From: Hypsibius dujardini
Lineage: Eukaryota; Tardigrada; Eutardigrada; Parachela; Hypsibiidae
Assembly: GCA_001579985.1 (NCBI GenBank)
Contig: LRSR01012760.1
Location: 1 to 29,939, forward strand
Direction: 5' to 3'
Length of the DNA stretch: 29,939 nt
A program made the translations under genes and the position numbers. The notes under the pieces are model-generated. The model was not told the origin of the DNA. It did not search any database and saw nothing but the letters and a program-made list of their open reading frames with translations. Shown here in pieces: positions 11,401-20,247 of this stretch; the first letter of the stretch is position 1, and each line of letters begins with the position of its first letter.

Positions 11401-14400
11401 AACGTTTTTCTATAAACGCAACCTTTTTTCCGAAAAAAGCAAACATTTTAATCTAAAAATAAGTTTGTTCGAAAAAAAACACCGCTATAACCAGCGATTA
11501 AAGTTCACTTTGTTTGAAAATACCAGATCACGTCGGTTCCTTTAGATAATTATTAAAAGCAAACAGTCAACTGATTAGTATTTAGTCGAGTTCGTTTTTG
11601 TAACTGAACTTGTAGTTTTCAGTTTCAGCTTTAATGGAAGCTAGTTAATTAAATGGGTTTTTAGTTTTATCATTTAAATGTTTTGCTTAGTACTTTAGTC
11701 AACTAAAAAAATGAAAGGAAACAAATCACTTAATGTTGTGATTTTTCTTTACTCCAGTTCCGCTATCGCTACTGGGTCAACTCCAAGTTGTTAGGGGTTA
11801 GAAAAAAAACGGTTGCATCCATGAAAAAAGTGTGTGCCTACTCTTTGGAGAATAGGGTTGTGGGCTTAGCAGTTGATAATTAAAAAGGTTATGTCTAGTT
11901 CAGAGCATATCCATCAGGTAATCATTTTCAATCTTAATCCATTGACAGATAGACTTAGAATCGATTGCTGCAACCAATTTTTTTCGGATGCTCAAGGGAG
12001 CACTAAATTTCAGTCCTTCTTGGAAATTACACGTACAAGTCCTGCTTGAACTCAAATAATATTTCGCTGAAACCCATTGATTCTAAATTTATTTGAGATG
12101 AAAAAAAAGCCAAGGACATCTTATTTCACTTTATAGGCAGAGTTCCACCATACTTAAATTCCTATTGATTGACTTTTTAATGTGTCAACGAATTAAAACG
12201 GGGTAAATAGAATTTACCGGATTGTACTTGTAGAGATACTTCTACAGCTACATCGTACCTGTATTCCTTTCTCAGCTTTTGTGCCATACAAGGTCATCGA
12301 TCGGTTTGCGAGCAGCGTGTTCACGTCCCCAGCTGCGTGTCCCTCCGGTGCGAAGGTCGTTAGGTACAGCACCGAACGAAAAATATCTTTGTCCTATGAA
12401 TGAGCAAATATCTGGCCTGGAATTTATTTGTTCCAAAAGCGTTGGCTCATAATACATTGTGTAATGAGAATGCCGCATTATACATGCTCTACTGTAGTAC
12501 CTCAGCATTGGGAAAACTAAACAACGATGAAGGACCATAGGCGGTTTGCTGGGTTGGTTGCATTACAATAAATACCTGCAGTCAAAATGGTTAATTTTTT
12601 ACAATCCACTTTAAATATTTAACGTGTATGTCCATCAATGTCATATCCACTAAGTACATGACTTATATCCTTACGTAATTTCCTGGGGCAAAAATTGCCA
12701 TATTGTTCATTAGCCTCTGCAAAAATTTAACATTTGCTTGAAATATTTTGATATATCTCTTACATTAAAAAAGATTTGCATCATTCTCCCCGACGAATCT
12801 TCCACTATTGATTGTCATGTATCCTGGTTTAGCTGGCAATATATCCATGGAAAAAATTGGCAATAAACGATACCTTCTATTTTTAAACATTTAAAAGCTC
12901 GTTTAACCCGTTATAGATGGCGTTGCAATATCGAAAAGGTTTCAACTCGATTTTTTTTCTGATTTCTTTTTGCAACAACACACGTTTACGCTTCAGGTTA
13001 AGATTAGATTAAATTTCGTCCAGTCGATGAGCCTGAGGATGGGTAGATAAAACAGAAGCAGTTCGGATAATTTTTGGATTGGTGTTTTGTTCAGCACATT
13101 ACTGAAGCCATCAATCCTGTATTTAATCTTACGGCTTCCCCAGTAACTTTGCAAAGCCCTCTTTAACGTTTTGAGCCAGTTTTTAAATAATCAAAATTTA
13201 AGGTCTCATTTATTGTTAATGATTATAATGGCAATACTGCCAGATGAATCAGGCAAATACGTAACAATTAGAAGGGGAAGATTTCGCTTGGGAGAGGAGT
13301 GCAATTTCCTTGTTAGGTTTTGAGCAATTAATTTTGTTTACCAGTAAACGGACGACGACGACAGTCGGCGCTAATATCATGAGCACTAAAAAGACACGCA
13401 TAATTCGTGCAAGTCTAGAAAAACGTGAGTACGTGTCTTGTGTGCTTTGTGGTTGTTCATCTAGGACTTTCTTACCTCGGCTGCGATCACTGGCTCGTTG
13501 TAGGGCAATTTTCTGCGACTGCTCGTCTTTCGTGCTATATTGGACCCTCTCAATTCTGAGCACATCGTATTTTCGGTACCGTGCCAGAAGCGAAAGGATC
13601 GCGTTGTAAATCTGGTCGTAGATGCTGGAACCATTGGAAAACTCCATCAAAATGGTGGTGTGGAACCATTTGAAGAAGCGAAGCAGTTCCAGGAGAGCGG
13701 AGCCAGAGTCCTCAATGGAGCCTGCCATACCGAGGGAAGTCGGGGTTGCGATGTGATTGTACACGGCGGGAGGTACCCAACCACTGGAACAAATTATTCA
13801 GTGCATTAACGTCACCTTCTCCTTCAGATATCAATGATATCTTGAAGGTCGGCGTCCCATTGTAAAATTTTTCACATTTCGCCATAGAACAATCTTAAGT
13901 TTCGAAATTTATCAATTTTAAGACTTATTGCTAACAAAAAAATGAAGTGAAATTTTGGCAATTAAAACTACGGTCATGGAAACAATGTGACCTTTTTTGG
14001 ACTAACCATTTGGGCTAACTTACTAATTTCTTAAATTTTTTAGTGGACACAAATACTCAACTCAAAGTTTTAGCTGCTAGAAATTTAAATGGGAAACACT
14101 TAAAACTAAGTAAATTCGTTGAATAGGTTTTACCTAACATTTGTAGTTGCTTAACAAATTAAATTAGTTTTTAGTTGACTAATTTTAGTTTTCACTTTAG
14201 CTTGTTAGATACAACCGCTCTCAAAAATTTCATATTGTCATTGTCTCTTGATACAATACCTTGATGACCTTCAAGTAATACAGTAGTTTAGTAAGCGTTT
14301 AACAGCTTTTATAAGTTTTTTCTCAAACGTCTAATAGGGAAGTATGCATGAGATTGCATGAAGAACTTTAGATGGAGTAAAGTTGCAGCAGCATTATAAC

Positions 14401-15783
14401 TTTGGTCAAGTGAAATTGATCTGTTTTTGTCTATCGGCAGTGAATTAGCATCTTACTTGGTGAAGAGTAGCACATCCCATTCTGGAAGGAGAAACAGCAT
14501 TGCGATGAATAACACAGAAACCAATACTTGAGAGGGAGCCAGGGTATGCATTTTCATAGAAAAGCGTTATATACAGACTGTATGTCAAATATAATAATAC
14601 ATTTTACTCACCTTTGGCAAGATATGGCGCCATCAGAAATCCACCACAACCTGAAAACAAGTTTCTTTACATCTGGGTTGTACATGCATGTACAAGTTTT
14701 TTAAAGGCCCTGTGTTTTACCATGAAGAACAAGGGTAAACCATTTACACGCGACGACGTTTTTATTTCTCCAACCATTTGTTCCGCGTTAATGTTTTTTC
14801 AAATCAAAAAACGAAGTTCAGTAGTACAATCAATTATCTCTATTAGGACAGTTTTTGAATGTCGCAACTGGGACTGTTGCCAAAAACGAGCTATTCCCCA
14901 AAAATGCCCACCAAGTTCGGCCAGGCGTCGCGGGATTTTCCAGGCTTTTCACATGTTATAGCAGTGTTGTGCTTCAACATGCAAAAAGCTAGGTTTTTCG
15001 TGATTTTGGGTAGTTTTAACTTGAAAATCGGAAATCAAAATTGTATACACACCTCGACCAGCCTTTATCTTTTTTTGTTGCCCATCAAACAATTTCAACT
15101 GGAATTACAAATATACGAAGCACAAAATTCCCCATATTTTGAACCATTGCCAAGATTGTTAATTCCAATCACAATAACAATTGCAAAGCTTTTGCCAAAA
15201 TCAGCTGGGTGAAAAGCCAGTACGCTGAGCTTTGCTTACGATTTTGGAAAAACTGTTGGCATTATGCCATAGATGATGTCGCAACATCCAAAATCACTCA
15301 AACTTAATGTTTTGTTGATTTCAAAATTCAGATTTGAAAAGACTTAAGAAATTTGCAAGGTTTTCGCAAATTTGCTTGAACATATGCTTGCTTGCTTGAA
15401 CATATTTATGTCCTGACAAATCCAAAACTAGATGTTAACATTTAACATTTTCGATACTAACCGGACACGATTACTGCTGCACAATGACCATATGCCCGTG
15501 TGTTGAAGTACTCCGTCAAGAGAAGAGGCCCGTTAATGTCCGAGTTGTCACATGTAGTGTCGCTTCGGTTGAAAAGTAAGGTCACGGAGAGATTGAGATT
15601 GCTAGAGGCATACCGGGCGTTGACAGTGGTCTGAGCCACGTCCAGTGATGCCCCGGTATATGGCAAGGCAATGCCCACTGCCACGTTCAACGGGATCGTA
15701 CTGATCAGTTCCAGATTGAAAGCATTCAACATGGGGAGCGACTGCATCACCAGTTTTATCAAGCAAATTCTATAGTCGAACAT
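5413..15783 (-). CDS. Receptor guanylyl cyclase B (19 exons, 1034 aa, complete)
   Basis: Single-pass membrane receptor that converts GTP to cGMP when an extracellular ligand binds. Exons in transcript order: 15462-15783, 14612-14650, 14457-14481, 13476-13783, 13342-13385, 12675-12716, 12501-12575, 12259-12393, 10883-11137, 10272-10410, 9234-9318, 8919-9165, 7558-7734, 7138-7465, 6623-6899, 6226-6445, 5979-6114, 5677-5725, 5413-5614. They sum to 3105 nt with consistent phases. Residues about 20-460 are an ANF-receptor-type ligand-binding domain (ELISTIPL, GIALPYTGAS, NRTF). TM helix is about 465-489, kinase-homology domain about 500-760 (HGRL in the catalytic loop, KLG for DFG) and coiled-coil linker about 780-830 (VDERTQDLLEQRR, LLLEEMLPR). 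The cyclase domain is about 835-1025: metal aspartates D859 and D903, guanine-selecting E899 and C967, transition-state N974 and R978. It appears catalytically intact, but has SDIDGFGD and ETIND in place of SDIVGFT and ETIGD. The signal peptide from the ATG at 15783 is short and weak, so an upstream 5' exon is possible. Confidence 0.93.
7556..7557 (-). other. Non-canonical GC splice donor, intron 13 of gene B
   Basis: Exon 13 (ending DLIQ) is followed by GCAAGT instead of GTRAGT. The acceptor at 7466-7468 (TATATGCAG) joins in frame to GLHFIHTSK. Apart from the C this is a perfect donor consensus, as is typical of GC-AG introns. Gene C has the same base at the same junction. Confidence 0.85.
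7942..8553. mobile_element. TTAA-flanked MITE, copy 1 (gene B intron 12)
   Basis: Begins TTAA-GGGGAACCGGCGCTTT and ends AAAGCGCCAGGTAGCAC-TTAA, so it is bounded by TTAA on both sides with matching terminal inverted repeats around CGGCGCTTTGTTT. The TTAA target duplication is characteristic of piggyBac-type transposition. There is no transposase ORF, so it would be non-autonomous. Its reverse complement matches copy 2: the right end and the left end of copy 2 share GCAAGGAACAATT. Confidence 0.7.
9381..10105. mobile_element. TTAA-flanked MITE, copy 2 (gene B intron 10)
   Basis: Begins TTAA-GGGCCACCCGGCGCTTTG. The right end reads AACATCGGGTTCC-TTAT, with the last target base mutated. The interior shares blocks with copy 1 in opposite orientation (AAAACCTTCGCAAATTTTT against AAATTTGCGAAGGTTTTTGG, a TTTGGGATGG block, and TAACACCAAAAAC). 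The right part (ATAGTGAGTGGAGT, CGACCTGTCATGAATTT) is shared with copy 3. No transposase ORF. Confidence 0.65.
9611..9636. repeat. Short tandem repeat, 9-bp unit
   Basis: GATTTACTG is repeated nearly three times in the interior of the TTAA MITE copy 2. Confidence 0.7.
10502..10628. mobile_element. Short element with perfect 20-bp inverted repeats (gene B intron 9)
   Basis: TGCCGCGTTAGCTTCGCGCA at 10502-10521 recurs as an exact reverse complement at 10609-10628. The flanks continue the symmetry imperfectly (ACTGTAA against GTACAGT). The GC-rich arms stand out from the AT-rich intron. Total about 127 bp with no ORF. It could be a MITE or a solo foldback. Confidence 0.6.
11344..11890. mobile_element. 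Inverted-repeat (MITE-like) element (gene B intron 8)
   Basis: The ends AACCTTTTTAATTATCA (11344) and TGATAATTAAAAAGGTT (to 11890) are exact inverted repeats of 17 bp. They continue imperfectly inward through CTAAGCCCAAAACC against GGTTGTGGGCTTAG. The interior is AT-rich and non-coding. The target duplication is not clear. Confidence 0.6.
14457..14481 (-). other. 25-nt microexon (exon 3) of gene B
   Basis: Flanked by a pyrimidine-rich acceptor (TTTCTCCTTCCAG) and the donor GTAAGATG. It carries phase 1 into phase 2 and encodes EWDVLLFT with split codons at both ends. Without it, exon 2 (phase 1 end) cannot be joined in frame to exon 4, which begins T-GGT-TGG-GTA. The matching 25-nt exon in gene C supports it. 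Confidence 0.85.
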
Positions 15784-18700
15784 TTTGGGAAGAAATATCT
15801 AACCCCGAGAGAGATAAAAACTTTCTATTTTACGATAAATGAATGAAATCACATATGCAGAAAAAATAATTGTATGAATTAAGTGAAAAGTAATTTTTTT
15901 CAAACAGAAAATAAGTAAAATTAAGTACGTAAGAAACGTATTTTTAGGAATCTAAAGCTTCTATACTGCGCGATATTTATGTCGATCTGGCGCTTGTGAT
16001 CTTCCGTTCATCAGTCGTGGGATGGGGCAAAAAAGGTCATAAGGAATCCAGCGGCGCTCTGGAAGATAAAGAAAGCGGATTTAAAATTCAAAATAGATTG
16101 TGTATTCGACTGAAATAGCAATGGTGTACCGTTAGGGCTAACGTGAACAACTGTGGGCGCTTTGTGAACCGTGTGCGGCATTTAGAGATAAACGAACACG
16201 TACATTATGGTGTACGTCAATCAAAATATCGACTACGCTTGGACGTCATTGAACGAATGTGTGCTGTTGCTGTAATGGGGAGGAGACGTGGTTCGTGCTA
16301 ATACCAAAAATTGTGCGCGGGTGAGAAATGCCACCGATCAGGAACCTTGGCGATAATTTATTTCAAGGAAGACCACATGCTCTATTGGGTAATGTGCTAA
16401 TAATTAATGACAATTGTAGGTTACAACAAAGCTGCTCGCTTCAAGACATTTTCTTAATTTTTTGAGTTTGATAAGTTAGCGAACAACTTTGTGGTACAAT
16501 AAGTCGATGACAAATTTCTAATTTGTTTTCTGTGACTTTCCAGTTTTTTTTTATTAAAAATGACAACAAATTGACCGTTTGCTGACAACAAAAATATACC
16601 GGATGCAAGTTGATGTGTGCATGGAGCGTGTGCGCAAGCCTCTGGGGAAAACTTGTGTTGTATTTCGAAGCATTCATTCCTCCAGTAAAGGTCACAGCGA
16701 AATATGACATTTCGAGCATTCATTTAAGGGGGAGAGGGACACTTTTCTGAATTAACTTGAAAAGGCTATACATGCCTTTGACCTTGTGCGTAACCACGCA
16801 GACAAAGGGGTGTCTTGTTTACACCGTTTGATTGTGTGCTCGGTGCCGCGCGCAATTAGACGTCCCGTAAAGAAACAACCCGTAAATATAATTGCAATTG
16901 TCAAGATCTTCCAAAATATCTAACAGAATTGAGATTAATTGATTCGTCACTTTAAACGGGCTCATAAATTTTGTCTTCTGACGATCGAAATCGGATATTC
17001 GGACTGAAATAACGAGGAGTCAAAAAAATGTCAAACGAAAACTGCTCCCAAACTCGTCATATTTAGAAGCCTCTTCATGGCAAAAGTTGGTCAGCCCATC
17101 CGACATAACAGAGTTCAAATTTTGCGAATACTACCCCCCTCCTTCCTTAAGGAGATTCACCATTGTCTGCTCAGATCCAGTGGTGAATTGTTCGTTGGGC
17201 CGACCGGGCAGTTGGTCAGCTTAGGCTGCAAGTCCCCTCCCCTTTCCTTCCACTTTTTGGCTATATTTGATTTGACGAGTGCTGACCAATGTTCCTTGAG
17301 TGATTATAACAAACTTGATAATTCTGGAACAAGAAGGGGGAAGAGGGGGGACTTGTAGCCCAAGCCCCGTGCCCCCCCCCCCGCGTACAAAAAAATGACT
17401 TGTCCCTCCCTCGCGAAGCAGGGCAACATTTTTTTGGCTTTTTACTTAATATAGCTTGCCCCCTCAACTCGGCGAGGGGCGGGTCAAAATTTTGTTGCCA
17501 CCCCCTCCAGCAGGCTTTATCACGCCCTCTAGACCGAGCTCAATCCGCCACTGCTCAGATCGATAGAGCCTGTTAGGCACTGCCCAAGAATCCCACTCGG
17601 CTACTCTTACGCACACTGTTCATTTTGTTTATGAATGAAATACCGAGTTGCGGATTTACCGTTCCACGTTCAGAATGGTTCTAACAGCAACAAAGTTCAA
17701 AGACTTTTCCATATTACCCTCTGGATCCTCTGGTCTGTTATTGAGGATGTTTTCAAATTCACAGCCTGACAGCTCGCGACAAAAGAAAAGTAATCGCATA
17801 TGATTGAAAAGGTTGCGTTATTTGATTCGACTAATGGTTACCCTAGTACAATGCTTGCCCCTTTCTAAGCCGTGGGACAAAATGGCAACTTTTTATATTG
17901 TAATTTGTCACCCGGACATTGTTAAAATACTAAAGCCCGGTGCATGCGCAGTACGCAGTACGCGGCGCACTCATTCCCAAATGCGCAATGCATTATGCAC
18001 AGACGCGAAATACGAATTAATTTCAAATTTGTCCCGGCGTGAAAATTTAATTCCTTCTCCGTGCGGCGAGTTTAGGGAAGCAGCCAAAATTTCGACCGTT
18101 TAAGAGCACCAAATTAGGAAAACATAAATCTTAAATTAAGTCCGAAAAAGGCCCCGAAAATGTTTTTCGAACCTCATAAAACTTACTAGGATTATATTAG
18201 GGAGCGTTCAACAATGACGTCAGAGCCATGTAGGGTCAGTCAGAGCCACTTTAACTCTCAACCGCGGCAAAATAAGCGGGAGAAAACATGCTAACATATG
18301 TTCAAAACGTTGTTCTGAGCAAATAATTCTCGGTTTGGTTTTTGTTACAAATTTTAATAATTATTTTCGGCGCTGATGCAACATTCGTCGAAATTATTTC
18401 TTCTACTATAGCTGGAATGGTTGGCACGGCCATTTCCGTCACCGGACCTGCCTATTGCCAAACGAGGTTCCGTCCATAGTTATTTCTTTTCGGTTTGCGC
18501 AGTGGAGCTCTAGGTTGTTCCCTATATATAGGGATTGCAATATCGAAGACTATAGCTTGATCTGCTGATCGGCATTTAATTGACCTCACCCTCCCCGCGG
18601 CCCGTTTTCTTTCCTTTGAATTTCTCTGTAGTGCTTCAGGGCACTGCTGAAGTATCATCTTTACCTAAATTATCATTGCTTTTATCTTCCACCGGAACTG

Positions 18701-19322
18701 TTCTGCTAGGGGTGATTAATATTGATAAACACTCAGCTGTTCTATTCCGGAGAAATGCTGAGCCTCTGGGTTGCTTAATTCACCATTGTTCAGTTTGTCA
18801 TAATACTGAACAATGCCGTTCCTTTAGTTCCCCACGTTTCTCTTCTATGGTTAAGTTGAATCGATTCCGTTAGTTTTCCTCCATTCTGTGTCGGGTAATA
18901 CTGAATGAAGTACTCTGTTTTGTTAGCAGTTCACTGTTCTGTTTAGGGGTGACGCTAATTGTTAAATACTATTTAAGCTTTATTTTTTATAGCTTTGTTC
19001 CTTTATAGTTTACCAGTTCTGTTCCGAGGAAGTGTTGAACTTCTTATGTGCCGTTAATTCACCAGAGTTTTTTTGCGGTTAAAAGTTAACCGCTTTGTTA
19101 AATTGAGTTTTAAATTACGATTCTCGATTTGACCGAAATAATAAGCTCTTACTTTTACATATACACTACTTTTGGTTGCTTGGTGGGTTGGCTTTGCGTT
19201 CTCGGCTTGTGAGATAGCAAAACGTCGTGTCAATTCAATCAACAATCACCGACATAATAGTAAAAAATGACGTTTTTCATTTGGCGAAACCCCAGAAGTC
19301 CCCCATCAGAAATGTTCTTAAT
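15784..19322. other. Upstream region of gene B and spacer
   Basis: Any promoter of gene B should lie at the left end of this stretch. An in-frame TAG lies within 20 nt upstream of the start codon. About 17225-17560 is rich in C and G homopolymer runs (a run of more than ten C around 17377). The diverged duplication at 18698-19065 is here, with a short hairpin at 18785-18814 (ATTGTTCAG / CTGAACAAT). No gene was recognised. Confidence 0.5.
18698..19065. repeat. Diverged direct duplication in the B/C spacer
   Basis: The segment 18698-18785 (CTGTTCTGCTAGGGGTGA, TTCTATTCCGGAGAAATGCTGA, GCTTAATTCACCA) recurs in the same order at 18934-19065 (CTGTTCTGTTTAGGGGTGAC, TTCTGTTCCGAGGAAGTGTTGA, CGTTAATTCACCA), with an AT-rich insertion in the second copy. 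No coding potential was recognised. Confidence 0.45.
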
Positions 19323-19702
19323 CTATTGGTCTGCAACATGACCCGTCACCACCGAGTCGGTGCAGTAGTACTTGGACTTCCAATCGCCCCACAAACCTTC
19401 ATACGACATGGCCTCGCTGTAATCGTCCTTCTTCCCCAGCGGGGCGCATAACAGCTTCATCGAAATCAAGGCTGTGTCGTCGTTCCGCGTGCCTTGCCGA
19501 GACTCCACCCGCAACTGAGCCCCAATGGCGAACATATTTTACGGGCAGTAGGTCACGGGGTACCACACGCCCGGCTCGTCAGGACATTGGGTTGCAAACA
19601 GACAATCAATCCGGTGCGGTTAGTCTCGCCCTGCACCACTGTAGCCAGGTGAACTGCTAGTATCACGAAGAGCTCACAGAGCAGAATACTCGGAGAAGCC
19701 AT
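19323..19702 (-). pseudogene. VMO-I-like secreted protein pseudogene
   Basis: Lies 3' of gene C on the same strand, in the spacer between C and B. The ATG at 19702 starts a clear signal peptide (MASPSILLCELFVILAVHL, then ATVVQG). A frameshift follows near 19612, after NRTG. The second frame reads CPDEPGVWYPVTYCP, meets TAA at 19539-19541, then continues NMFAIGAQLRVESRQG, DDTALISMKLLC and EGLWGDWKSKYYC. The order W-x-YCP, FAxGxQLRVExxQG, DDTALxxxxLxC, GxWGxWxxxxYC is the repeat signature of vitelline membrane outer layer protein I (VMO-I, a beta-prism fold secreted protein). It stops at 19323-19325 after about 110 codons, roughly half of a usual VMO-I chain, so it also looks 3' truncated. The family call rests on recognised motifs, not a search. 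With a frameshift, an in-frame stop and missing C-terminal repeats, it is very probably non-functional. Confidence 0.6.
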
Positions 19703-20247
19703 CTTGAATTGCGGTGAAGGTCTCCGAAAAGGACAGTGTCACAATTCGAGCAATTGAAACTTGGGGATATTCTTCATCTCTTCAGCTTAAATGAGGGAGG
19801 TGCTTGTGCTTGCTCGATAAAGTTGATGCATGAATTATAGTGTTCATCTCTACGATCTGCATAGATTGTGGTGCAGCGCAGGACACTTTGGAAAGAAGAC
19901 CCCCTACTAAAATTACATAAGGATCGAGGGCTGTTTTGGCCAGCAGGGAAATTTGTTATTATGTTTACGCGAGCGAGGCATATGGCTTAGTGACGCATAT
20001 ACAGAAGCGGGTCGTTTGAGCTCAACCCTACTTTCGCAGGTAATCTTGATCAGTCAGGAGAGTATAACGAAAAATCACATGGTATTCGCATGCATATACA
20101 TATACTCGTGTATAGTGTAACTCCTGCATGCTCATCGATGCATTATGCAGCATCTTCGACCCACTCGGCATGCATTATTTTGTGCGAGCATGTGAAATTA
20201 ATATGGCAAAATGTGGAAGGCAAAGAACTAGTAGGACTATGATAGTT
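19703..20247. other. Region between gene C stop and the VMO-I relic
   Basis: Presumably the 3' UTR of gene C plus the upstream flank of the VMO-I-like relic. No AATAAA on the minus strand and no ORF with recognisable similarity was seen. Confidence 0.4.

Noticed and set aside
13386-13475. Continuous open frame through gene B exons 4-5 without splicing
   Set aside because: The frame is open for 171 codons, but good GT and AG signals and comparison with C show a 90-nt intron. Read-through disagrees with the frame of exon 6 onward and lacks the conserved R-V junction.
13821-13848. Hairpin CCTTCAGATATC-AATG-ATATCTTGAAGG next to gene B exon 4
   Set aside because: It is a short near-perfect hairpin in intron 3. 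Too short to classify, with no second copy noticed.
14614-15212. Plus-strand ORFs in gene B intron 1
   Set aside because: They lie inside an intron of a well-supported minus-strand gene, partly antisense to exon 2, with no recognised motif.
16441-16723. Minus-strand ORFs of about 90 aa upstream of gene B
   Set aside because: Two overlapping frames are open, the composition is non-coding-like, no motif is present, and neither connects to the gene B frame or splice sites.
18520-18534. Palindrome CCCTATATATAGGG as a core promoter
   Set aside because: No start codon or gene lies at a suitable distance on either strand, so it is treated as a chance palindrome.
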